From NCBI GenBank assembly GCA_037976565.1, contig CP137671.1, positions 26,483,813-26,547,812 of the forward strand: a stretch of DNA of 64,000 nucleotides, given 5' to 3'. The translations under genes and the position numbers were made by a program. This document shows, piece by piece, positions 55,933 through 64,000 of this stretch. This DNA is from Mesocentrotus franciscanus. Taxonomy: Eukaryota; Echinodermata; Echinoidea; Camarodonta; Strongylocentrotidae. A model generated the notes under the pieces. The model worked only from the letters and a program-made list of their open reading frames with translations, was not told where the DNA came from and ran no database searches. Numbering within the stretch: the first letter of the stretch is position 1; each line of letters begins with the position of its first letter.

Positions 55933-55934
55933 TT

Positions 55935-55980
55935 GAAGTCCGGGTAGATAATATTATCTTTGTCAAGTCAAGTCAGTTAA
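55935..55980. repeat. Minisatellite AAGTCGGGGTAGATAAT, block 3
   Basis: GAAGTCCGGGTAGATAATAT and TATCTTTGTCAAGTC resume directly after the LINE B 5' end. The LINE landed inside the array. Confidence 0.85.
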
Positions 55981-55989
55981 TAATGTCAC

Positions 55990-56135
55990 TGTCATACTGA
56001 TCAGTAATCCCTTTTCTGTAGAGTCCAGCTCGCCGTCCCGTTCTGCTGCTCGAGGTCCTACTTTGCACGTTCCGCTCTCATGTTTTCAAGTTCCAATTCG
56101 TTGCGTTTGAAAGATGGAGTTCACAGTCTAGAAAT
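55990..56135 (+). pseudogene. Decayed copy of tail exon T4
   Basis: Matches 49780-49917 (CTGTAGAGTCCAGCTC, GCTGCTCGAGGTCCTAC, CTCATGTTTTCAAGTTC, CACAGTCTAGAAATCAGGGC). An in-frame TAA follows ACTGATCAG, and one extra T in CCCTTTTC shifts the frame. The 5' end and acceptor are lost. Confidence 0.85.
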
Positions 56136-56304
56136 CAGGGCAAATCTGTGTTTTGAAAAAATATAAATCAAACATACACCTCTATCTGTCATTTAGCGAC
56201 TAAATAAATATCATTAATAACCAACAAGCCTAAGTTAACGAAAATTTACAGCGAGCTCAAAAACTATGCATCTATTGTCATATAGTTTTTGTTTACGGAG
56301 ACGC

Positions 56305-56706
56305 GCGTTGCGGGGTGTTTCCATTTACTGTACCACTTCTTTATGACCTAACCTGACACACTTTGATCTGATCCAATTTTTTCCTATTCATTTTCTTCAC
56401 AGAGGCATTTTCATGAGACAGTTTCTGTGATTTTTTTTTTGCTAGTGAATGTTCATGACATTATGCAAAGTTTTAAGATCGTCATCATCTTTTCGTCGCC
56501 CGAAAAAAAAAATCAACTTTTTAAAAAGTTCCTGAAAATGACACTTTGAGCGAGAAAATTTTAAAATGAGTCAACTTTGTGATCTCTGAGGTATGCATGT
56601 TGATGTGGTAATATTTATTAGAAAAAGTGGGTCAGCTAGATCAAAGTGTGTCTAGTAGGTCAGAAAGAAGTGGTACAGTGAATGGAAACACCCCGCTCTG
56701 CGACAC
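56305..56706. mobile_element. TIR element, arms about 75 bp
   Basis: CGGGGTGTTTCCATTTACTG, TACCACTTCTTT and ACACACTTTGATCTGATC-like bases are mirrored by GATCAAAGTGTGTCTAG, AAAGAAGTGGTACAGTGAAT and GGAAACACCCCG. The 250-bp centre is AT-rich and non-coding. Confidence 0.8.
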
Positions 56707-57161
56707 AACGCCATTGTGCCAGATTCTTTTGGTCAAGTATGGATTAAGGCTGCTTAGCTTAAATCACTCAAAGTCTGTGGTCGGTAGTATGGGTGTTGAT
56801 TTTAGGGCGTAGATTTTAGATCATGTTGTTGTATCGGCATGGCATGTGTGTAAAAAAAAGGCGGGGGGTGACCGATCGGACCCAATTGGCAAAGGCCCAT
56901 CAAGATACTTATACTTACATAGGCCTATAATAGCTGGCGATTAATTTATCTTTTAAAACTAGCCGAGAATAAATAGGCCTTCATTTCTAAGACATAGATA
57001 ATATTTTGTCTTTACAAGAGCTATATAGAGGCAATAGTGACCTGTCACGACAAAATGAGACAAAATTGGCTCGGCTAGATTTTTTTGTTGTTGAAAAACA
57101 TGGGAAATTTCGAATTTGTGAACAAAATTGTATTTTTAATGATTTTTCGGTTGTTCAATGT

Positions 57162-57545
57162 TTAAAGGGATTGGGTATCTTTGTCTCAGATTCTGAAACA
57201 AAATCCTGGATTTAGCTCATGCTGCAATGATAATTATAAACCTTTCGGTCAGTCAGGAACCCAATGACTTTGCAAGCCGATCGCCTGTCTGATTATCAAG
57301 ATATTGTGATTGGAAATCGAAATGAAAAAAACCGTTTTCCTAACGATTTTTATAACACTACAGTCTATTGGGGAAAATGAGTATGGTAAAACCGGTCACC
57401 CAAAGATTTTAAACTTTTTTGAGGCACTTCATGATCATTTTGAAGCGCATTTTTTTTAGGGCTTCAATATTACACCATAACAAAGACACTGATACCACGT
57501 AGGGCCATGCATTTCAGATTTAACATTGTTAAACGATGCCTTTAA
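57162..57545. mobile_element. TTAA-ended MITE, copy 2 (inverted relative to copy 1)
   Basis: Runs from TTAAAGGGATTGGGTATC to AACGATGCCTTTAA, the reverse complement of 38130-38508 along its length. TTAA lies at both ends. Confidence 0.85.
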
Positions 57546-57549
57546 TGAA

Positions 57550-58660
57550 TGTTCTGTAAAAATATTCAGCAAAAGGGAACGATAATGGGAAAGGGTAACA
57601 CAAAAAAAAAAATTTTCTTCGAGTGCATTTTTTTGTCTTAAAAAAAAATTTGTAAATTCTATAGCTCTTTTAAAACCCGAAAAGAAGAGAAAGAGAACAT
57701 GAACTACGTCGAGAATACAAGTGCGTGATTAGGAAGGAAAGTTTAATTTTAGTTCTTAGTCTTTAAAAAGCAGTCAAATTCCAAAGGTATTTTTTAAAAG
57801 CAATTAGAAAAGAAACATAACTTTTTGAAGATAGAGAACATGAACTGTGTTAAGATTACAAACATAAGACAAACAAGGTGAGGACAAATCATGTCAATAA
57901 TAAATAGTCCGGTCTATTTCATTTTCGGAATTATGAACCTTAACAAATTATATCGCTCTTTTAAAAAGTGGAATGAAAAGTTTTCAAACGAGAGACCAGG
58001 AAATGTACCGAGATTATGAAACATTCCCTTTTTAAAGGAAAGAATAAAGGTAGGGGACAAGTAAGAAATCATTATGACACTTCCCCTTTAAAAATCGAGC
58101 TAACTATAGCGGAAAAAACAATGATGATGAGGTTTTTTTCACTTCACCTCGCTGTTGGATAAAGGTAGAGAGTGAACACAAAAGAAACTTCCCTTTCACA
58201 CGAAAAAATAGGTACTTTGTCGATCATAGAAGGCGAGAACAATAAACGTTCTGATCAGGGTGTGTTTACTTACTTTTTGAATTGCGGAAAATCATAAAGC
58301 TTTTTTTTTAAGAAACGAAATTAGGCATTTAACAAAGAGAAAACATTAATTTTGTCAATATTATGAGACAGATGCTATTTTCTCCTCCTTTTTAAAAGTG
58401 GAAAATAATTTAGTGGCGTATAATTCTTATACAAAAAGCAATAGTTTTTTTCACGGTTCACCAACTATTTTTTCCACAGGCCCCGGGGAACGTTTTTCAA
58501 AGTGAGGGGGCTAAAGTATTTCCGAATGCGTTTGAGCGTAGTGTGTGTGTTTGTGTGTAGATGAGGGGATGGGAGGTATGTATTATATGTTTTTACAGTT
58601 CTGTGATTGTATGTACCTTCAATAATTCATTCCACGGTAGACATGATATTGCAACAGAAG
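57550..58660. other. AT-rich sequence, no gene seen
   Basis: Poly-A/poly-T tracts and repeated AAAGGGAA-like words, with no supported exon. A GT-rich run lies at 58537-58560. Confidence 0.45.
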
Positions 58661-58670
58661 TGGAGACAGC

Positions 58671-58798
58671 AGGGACTTTTAGATGTGCACGACGACATAG
58701 TGGACTGCTACGTGTGACGTTTAAGGCACTGCCAGTGCCTTATAAGGACGTCACGCGTAGCAGTCCACTATGTCGTCGTGCACATCTAAAAGTCCCTA
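58671..58798. mobile_element. Hairpin MITE, family A, copy 4 (short)
   Basis: AGGGACTTTTAGATGTGCAC and GTGCACATCTAAAAGTCCCT enclose TGGACTGCTACGTGTGACGT and its mirror. 128 bp, shorter than the other copies and nearly a perfect palindrome. Confidence 0.92.
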
Positions 58799-59015
58799 TT
58801 AAAACAAGATGCCCAACGGTCCTTCGGTGTATTTTACATGTTTGTAGGCTCTATACATTCTAATTAGGGGCCCTAGAAACAACGCCCCGGCCTTCAAATG
58901 CTGTCATGTACAAATCAACCATCAGTACACAACATGGAAGCTAGGTTCAGGAACATACCTTCCTGCTAGGTTGGAGAAAATTCCAGAAACAAGTTTTTTC
59001 TCTTTCGCAATACAG

Positions 59016-59176
59016 GCTTTTGATGACCCCATTCATAAGAGTGTTGAGATACCGCAGTATTGTCAGATTATCATCGATACACCAGAGTTTCAGAGACTAC
59101 GATTCATCAAGCAGCTTGGGTGTACCTGTTATGTGTTCCCAAGCGCCGTCCATACCAGATTTGAACACTCCATAGG
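59016..59176 (+). CDS. SAMHD1-like copy 2, exon h1
   Basis: 161 nt, the same length and phase as H1: AFDDPIHKSVEIPQYCQ, IIDTPEFQRLRFIKQLG and HTRFEHSIG. It has YVFPSAV where copy 1 has YVVPSAV. Confidence 0.9.
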
Positions 59177-61073
59177 GTACGTTAAGTTTTCACAATTAGA
59201 GATTTAAGGGTTATTGGGTCGGGTAGAAATGGAAACGAGAAACAGTTCCCGAGTAACAGTTGTAGGGATGTAAATCAAAAAACGAATCGAAGACCAACAA
59301 TCACTTCGAACTATACCTTGAGTGTTAAGAAATTGTCTCCGGTTCCAGCTATGATACTGGCCTTTGGTTTAGCCACGATATCATGAAGATTAACCAGCAG
59401 ATTCTACCACAATTTATCTTTATTCGAATATAAGGTTTTCATTCTCTCAACAAAATTTCCCCCTCGGTATTAGTTATATAACGAATATAAAATTGGACAA
59501 ATCTCTAAAATATCATAAATGATAAAGCACTGAAAAACAACGACCCTTATTTTTAAGCAATTCAACTTCCATGGAACAGAACAAATAATTTAGCGAGATA
59601 ATAGATCTTTTAAATTGCTCCGGGCTTTCTTTCATTAAAATTACGTTTGCACTTGGGTTTTAGGTAAGATATGAGTTAAAGGGTTAGTGTTGGGCAAAGT
59701 GTTGGGTCTGTTGAAGTTAAGAAGTCGGTTTCTGTATTTGTTTCCAAATTAAATCAACTGTCAGTCTCTTTGACAATAAAAAAAAAATATATATGTAATA
59801 AAAAGAACATTAACAAAATATCATCATTTCAGACTATATTACTTTCCATTTTCAATGCAGTGTCAGCCACTTGGGGGGCAAACTGGCATCAATGCTCCAA
59901 CAGAATGATCGTAACAGCAGCACCCCTATTCTGAACACTGAGGTCGCTTGTGTTGAGATTGCCTGTCTCTGCCGTAGCCTCGGACACGGTCCCTTCTCTC
60001 ATGGCAAGAAATGGAAAGTGAGTTGATAATTTACAGGCACGATGGCTCAGTGGTAGAGTAGTGGTCTCGTAACCGGGAGGTCCCGCATTCGAAAACAAAT
60101 CAAGGAGTAAGGTTTAATCCTCATTACCAAGTCACTAGGAGAGGACTTTTGGCCGTCGGTCCCCTTGTTGATTGCTAATAAGCATACACATGCTTTCTTA
60201 GCACTCAGATGTGTGTATCCATCTTTCATATTAGGAGCAAATTCATATCAGTCGGAGTTAAACTTGTCATAGGATTAATCCGTTTCTGGGTTTCACAATC
60301 AGCATTTCAGGAGGACAGAAGGAGGGGATGACATTTAGAAAAACTTAATATTTTAATATTGCATTGTTAGTATTAAAAAGCGGGTTACTGACCGGCAATA
60401 TTTCATAAGGAATGAGTGGATGAAATATTTCGAAAAATTAAAAATTAAGTCAAAAACATAAGAAGAATAAAAAAGAATTTTAAATCATCTGCAAAATGCT
60501 CTGTTCGTAATATTTATATCAAATTTTCAACTTTAAGACAATATTATATTTTGCTAAAGAAAGTGTCAAAATTGTGCACGTTCGCTCGCAAAATTTACGA
60601 ATTGAAAATTTATATTTGGGTAGGGGATATCGCCCTCTTTACAAACTATCTTGCCCCTAACACAATGGAAGAGACTATCGAAAAAAAAATTCCAGAGCAA
60701 TATCAATATCTCATTGTATATCCCTTAGAAATCATACTCGTATTACATTAAACGTCAATATAATTTTCGTCCATTTTGATATGTGATGGGCAAGGCTATT
60801 GCAATTGCCTTAGGTTGATTTTTCGAAAGTCTTTGCGACCTGGTGTTCTTTACCTCTATGCATATGTGTTTAATAATTACCGAAGTCTATCATTATCTCC
60901 ATAATCTTTGCAGCATGAGGAGCAGTCGGTCATAATGCTCAAATATCTCATCAAGCATAACAGCCTAGAGAAGAAGCTTGGCGAACACAAAATCTTTATC
61001 AAAGATATGGAATTCATCTGTCAGCTTATTCTTGGTGTCAAAGAGGATGAAGAAATGGTATAAATGAGTCCAT

Positions 61074-61112
<39 letters not shown>

Positions 61113-62303
61113 GGAAGAGGTTCGAGTTGTCCAAGCCTCTGATTTCCTCTTGGCAAAGTCGTGTGATTACCGTTAGCATACTTGTGTTGGTTTAGTATAA
61201 ATTTGAGGACCATTTTTACTCAGAAATTTCATTATTTTGTAGGACTTTGCATGTGCGTTGGTATATGTGAGGGTATGTGTGTGGGTATGTACATGTGTGT
61301 TTAGTTGAAGCCAGGGACACTTTCGATAATTTTCTTAATCTTTGTAATCTTTATAAGTAATATTCATAATCAGAAATTATATTAAAAAGAATTGAGTAAA
61401 ACAATACAACAAATCGAGAAATGAACAGCGAAAGAGATTGTAGGGTAATGTCACATGAAATTAGATTTAAAAAAAAACATAAGACAACATACCAAGAAAC
61501 CATTACAAAAAGTTTGTTTCATCTCTCTTTTCTCCCCCCCCCCCATACACTCTCTCTCTCAATACCCGTCTATATGTACGTTTTTCCCACACCCTGTCTG
61601 TCTCTCTCTCTGTCTCTTTCTGTTACATACTCGGTCTGCCCCTCTCTGCCTGCCTTTCTCCGTCTCTCTCTCTCTCTCTCTCTGAGTCTCTGCCTGCCTA
61701 TGTAACCTTCTCTCATAATATCCTTAAAATATATCAGCTTCGTGAGAACAAGTTCTGCCTGTATCAGATTGTGAACAACAGCGTAAACGGGGTGGACGTG
61801 AACAGATGGGACTATATTGCTCGGGACACCCACTACCTAGGCATGAAGTCTGCATTCGACTTCACTCGTATTCTACCCTTCGTGAAGGTTCTCGATGTGA
61901 AGCGAGGCAGTAACACCAGGAGAGAACTGTGCTTTAGAGACAAGGTATACACTCACATAAAAATACAGGTTCAAATCTGCACCCCCAAAACCATGGAAAC
62001 GGTATTAATAGCAGAACCTCGAAAATAGGGTGCAAGCCTGAGTCTCAAAACGTATGAGTTATTACCGAATCCTATCCCTGTACTCCTACAAAACCAACTT
62101 TAACAATAAAAGTGCTACATTACGGTACTTCGTATTCGATATATGGTTAATTGAATACATCTATATTGTCCTTCTTTTGAAATATATTTGTATCTTCTTC
62201 ATATTTTTTAGGAAGCGATTGATCTGAACCATATGTTTCTCACAAGACGCCGTCTTCACTATACATCTTACCAGCATAGGGTCAGCAAGATCATCACCAT
62301 CAT
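59016..62303 (+). CDS. SAMHD1-like copy 2, HD motif lost (5 exons, continues beyond the window)
   Basis: Exons: 59016-59176, 59861-60017, 60914-61057, 61738-61944 and 62212-62303, phases 2,0,0,0,2 as in copy 1. All frames are open. The HD pair of CHDLGHGP is CRSLGHGP here, and 11 codons after it are deleted in frame. The first His (RFEHS) and the last Asp (NRWDYIARD) remain. Two of four metal ligands are therefore missing and dNTP hydrolysis is not expected. The start VINDPIH of copy 1 is AFDDPIH here, altering residues that help bind GTP in the family. Introns are still alignable with copy 1. Exons H6-H10 must lie to the right of the window. An ATG at 58971 is in frame with the first exon but sits in the polypyrimidine tract region, so it is not trusted. 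Likely a pseudoenzyme, or an early pseudogene. Confidence 0.88.
59861..60017 (+). CDS. SAMHD1-like copy 2, exon h2 with mutated HD motif
   Basis: 157 nt against 190 in copy 1, a 33-nt in-frame loss. Reads EVACVEIACLCRSLGHGPFS then HGKKWK. The bases TGCCGTAGCCTCGGACAC stand where copy 1 has TGCCATGACCTAGGACAC, so the His and Asp codons changed by at least three substitutions. Splice sites are intact. Confidence 0.92.
60037..60135 (+). mobile_element. tRNA-derived SINE, orthologous to 29497-29600
   Basis: GGCACGATGGCTCAGTGG (A box), TCTCGTAACCGGGAGG (anticodon-arm-like) and TCCCGCATTCGAAA (B box). Its position relative to exon h2 is the same as in copy 1. Confidence 0.8.
60914..61057 (+). CDS. 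SAMHD1-like copy 2, exon h3
   Basis: 144 nt, HEEQSVIMLKYLIKHNSLEK, LGEHKIFIKDMEFICQLI and LGVKEDEEM. The leading active-site His is kept. It is followed by a (GA)n run at 61077-61110. Confidence 0.92.
61500..61690. repeat. CT-rich tract in intron h3-h4
   Basis: TCTCTCTC and TGTCTGTCTC runs with C-runs form a long pyrimidine tract upstream of the exon h4 acceptor. The equivalent tract at 31015-31160 in copy 1 is shorter. Both-strand frames across it are spurious. Confidence 0.85.
61738..61944 (+). CDS. SAMHD1-like copy 2, exon h4
   Basis: 207 nt, LRENKFCLYQIVNNSVNGVD, VNRWDYIARDTHYLGM and SAFDFTRILPFVKVLDV. The metal-ligand Asp in RWDYIARD is retained. Confidence 0.93.
62212..62303 (+). CDS. 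SAMHD1-like copy 2, exon h5
   Basis: 92 nt, one codon shorter than in copy 1: EAIDLNHMFLTRRRL then HYTSYQHRVSKIITI. The YQHRV form is closer to human SAMHD1 (YQHKV) than copy 1's YVQQRF. It ends AT|GTAATT in phase 2. Confidence 0.9.
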
Positions 62304-62924
62304 GTAATTAGATATAACTAGTTTTCACTTGATTTGATTTAAATAAATTATGTATAATACCTGGGAGAGGTATACCCAGTTGTTTCCATTGAAACTACAA
62401 ATGTACATGCACTTTATATACAAAAACACAGCATGGATACATATAATTTGAGTTCAGGAGGATGATGGAGATATATGGACAATAATTCGATCTCGCAATT
62501 ACTCTAATTGAAATTTTCTTTCTAGCACGATATGTATATTTGTATAAACCCCTAAACAAATATTGGGAAACTCAAGTTTCATTTTTTAAAAATGTTATTT
62601 GTTATGATTTTCCATTCATATAATGAGCTGTACATCAATATAAGGGACAGGGCCAATAGAGAAACGTTGCAAAATTCACTGGTAAGCACTGGTGTTATTT
62701 TAATGACAGTGGGGCTATTGTTCCAAATGGGTCATCCATGAATGCCAAATTGTAAAGAAACTGACAATTAAATTCATGCACTATGGTGACATGCCTGGTA
62801 GGATTCGCTACTTTGGGGGTAAAGCAGCTCTACATTCATTCACACAAATCACACTGTCTGCATTTCGCAACTTTTCTCTGTTGACCCTGGCCCTTTTTCT
62901 GATGTAATGCTCATTCCATGCGTG

Positions 62925-63000
62925 GAAAAGCACACATACACACACACACACGCACGCATACACACACGCACACTCACACGCACAAACACACACACATACC
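62925..63000. repeat. CA microsatellite
   Basis: ACACACACACAC with GCACGCATACAC interruptions. The minus-strand Cys/Val-rich frame is its translation. Confidence 0.92.
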
Positions 63001-63359
63001 TACACGAAAGCGTTTGTACAAAGTTATCAAATGAATATGAAAACATTAGATTTTGTAAACTATACTTTGTAATGACTGTATTGTCACAAATTTTCAAATA
63101 GGTATTTGCGACATAGCTTTTAAAACAGGTCAAAGTTGAACTTAATTTGAAAGGAGTGGGTTCCATTTATTTACTCTAGCAACATTTAATGAATTAAGTG
63201 AAAAAGTAAGTCATACTTGGGTTGATAACAAATGGCCTTTTTGAGGAGTGGCATATGCATGAAGATTCGAATTTAGAATAACACATTATCATACTTATCG
63301 GGGAAAGTTTTATGTCTTACAGAGTAAATACCAATGAGATTATTGAATGTAATCAAATC

Positions 63360-63725
63360 TTATAAAGGCAAGATTTTAATCTGTTTAAAGACTGGTATAA
63401 TTGGACTTTGTCTTTGGACATAGGACTTTTGACTTAAGCATATGATCGACGGTGATTGATGTAGATGTAGATGATTGATGTGGATGTCGGATATTTTGGA
63501 GACTGCCAATCGTTGTTGTTCCACTTTCCCTGACGTGATACGTGCCATTCGCTGCGATTTCTGGGTTTTTTCGGCTGGATTATTTGCCGAGTGTCGGCTC
63601 CGCCCGTTGTTGCTGGAAGCTTTGTCTCTGTTGAATTTGGGGACGATAGTTGTCAAACTTACTGTTTTGGCTGCGATGGTGTGATAAATTAATTTTGAGG
63701 TTGATGCAGTCTCTTGCTCTTGCAC
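63360..63725 (-). mobile_element. Possible LINE ORF1 fragment
   Basis: A 121-codon minus-strand frame. The stretch 63635-63720 (GACGATAGTTGTCAAACTTA, CTGTTTTGGCTGCGATGGTG, TTGATGCAGTCTCTTGCTCT) matches 36118-36235, next to the decayed minus-strand LINE of 32.7-36.4 kb. The match suggests both are 5' regions of the same family. No diagnostic domain was seen. Confidence 0.4.
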
Positions 63726-64000
63726 ACTAAGAAAAAATGGTGCAAGTATGCACCTTTAGGGGTGCAAACCGATGCAACACTGGCAGCACCTTTAGGGGTT
63801 AAATCCTGCACCCTTTTTAAAGGTGCAATCCTGCACCCTTTAAAAGGGTGCCAGATTGGACCTTTTAGGGGACATGTTAGTACCCTTTAAGGTTCAATCC
63901 TGCACCTTTAGGGGTGCAAACCAATGCAACACTAGCAGCACCTTTATGGGTTCAATCCTGCACCCTTTAAGAGGGTGCCAGATTGCACCTTTTAGGAGAC
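63725..64000. repeat. Tandem repeat with unit about 153 bp, running off the window
   Basis: GGGGTGCAAACCGATGCAAC, CAGCACCTTTA and CCTGCACCCTTTAA recur at 63759 and 63912 with few changes. Palindromic words TGCACC/GGTGCA and CCTTTTAGG are frequent. Probably the edge of a transposon or satellite. Confidence 0.8.

Noticed and set aside
58971..59015. ATG at 58971 as the true start of SAMHD1-like copy 2
   Set aside because: The codons between it and 59016 overlap the pyrimidine tract and CAG acceptor shared with copy 1, which has no ATG there.
62808..63166. Minus-strand Cys/Val-rich frames
   Set aside because: Translation of the CA microsatellite and flanks.

Overview
This is a repeat-rich, AT-rich animal genomic window with spliced genes. 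The density of short hairpin transposons, tRNA-derived SINEs and decayed LINEs suggests a marine invertebrate deuterostome, perhaps an echinoderm; that placement is inference. Almost all long ORFs are LINE remnants or low-complexity tracts. The real coding content lies in short exons with good splice sites.

Layout. (1) 1-10.7 kb: transposon debris (a decayed LINE, MITEs, TIR elements, minisatellites). (2) 10.77-18.55 kb: exons of a single-pass immunoglobulin-superfamily receptor: signal peptide, V-set Ig domain, stalk plus transmembrane helix, and a short cytoplasmic exon. (3) 18.7-28.2 kb: giant inverted repeats, a palindromic satellite element and LINE/SINE debris. (4) 28.20-44.24 kb: ten phase-compatible exons encoding a SAMHD1-like HD-domain dNTP hydrolase core plus C-terminal lobe (about 501 codons), with all metal ligands present. 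(5) 45.88-49.92 kb: four further exons that look like a cytoplasmic tail. The first is a clear paralogue of the Ig receptor's exon 4. The last two are locally re-duplicated, with a decayed copy, at 52.57-56.13 kb. (6) 53.07-55.93 kb: one LINE nested inside another, both sitting in a minisatellite. (7) 59.02-62.30 kb: five exons of a second SAMHD1-like copy that runs off the window. Its frame is open, but the His-Asp metal-binding pair is replaced by Arg-Ser, so it looks like a pseudoenzyme.

Main interpretation. Homology between 18.46-18.66 and 45.88-46.08 kb, and between 28.03-32.67 and 58.83-62.68 kb, shows a tandem duplication of a unit of about 27 kb, [receptor tail exon + SAMHD1-like exons]. 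The first coding exon of that unit is entered in phase 1 and the last is left in phase 1. Every exon from the signal peptide through the first HD module to the second tail block can therefore be joined in one frame. This allows an undescribed architecture: an Ig-type membrane receptor with a cytosolic SAMHD1-like module, duplicated into one catalytic and one dead copy. The sequence equally permits separate neighbouring genes, and transcript evidence is needed to decide.
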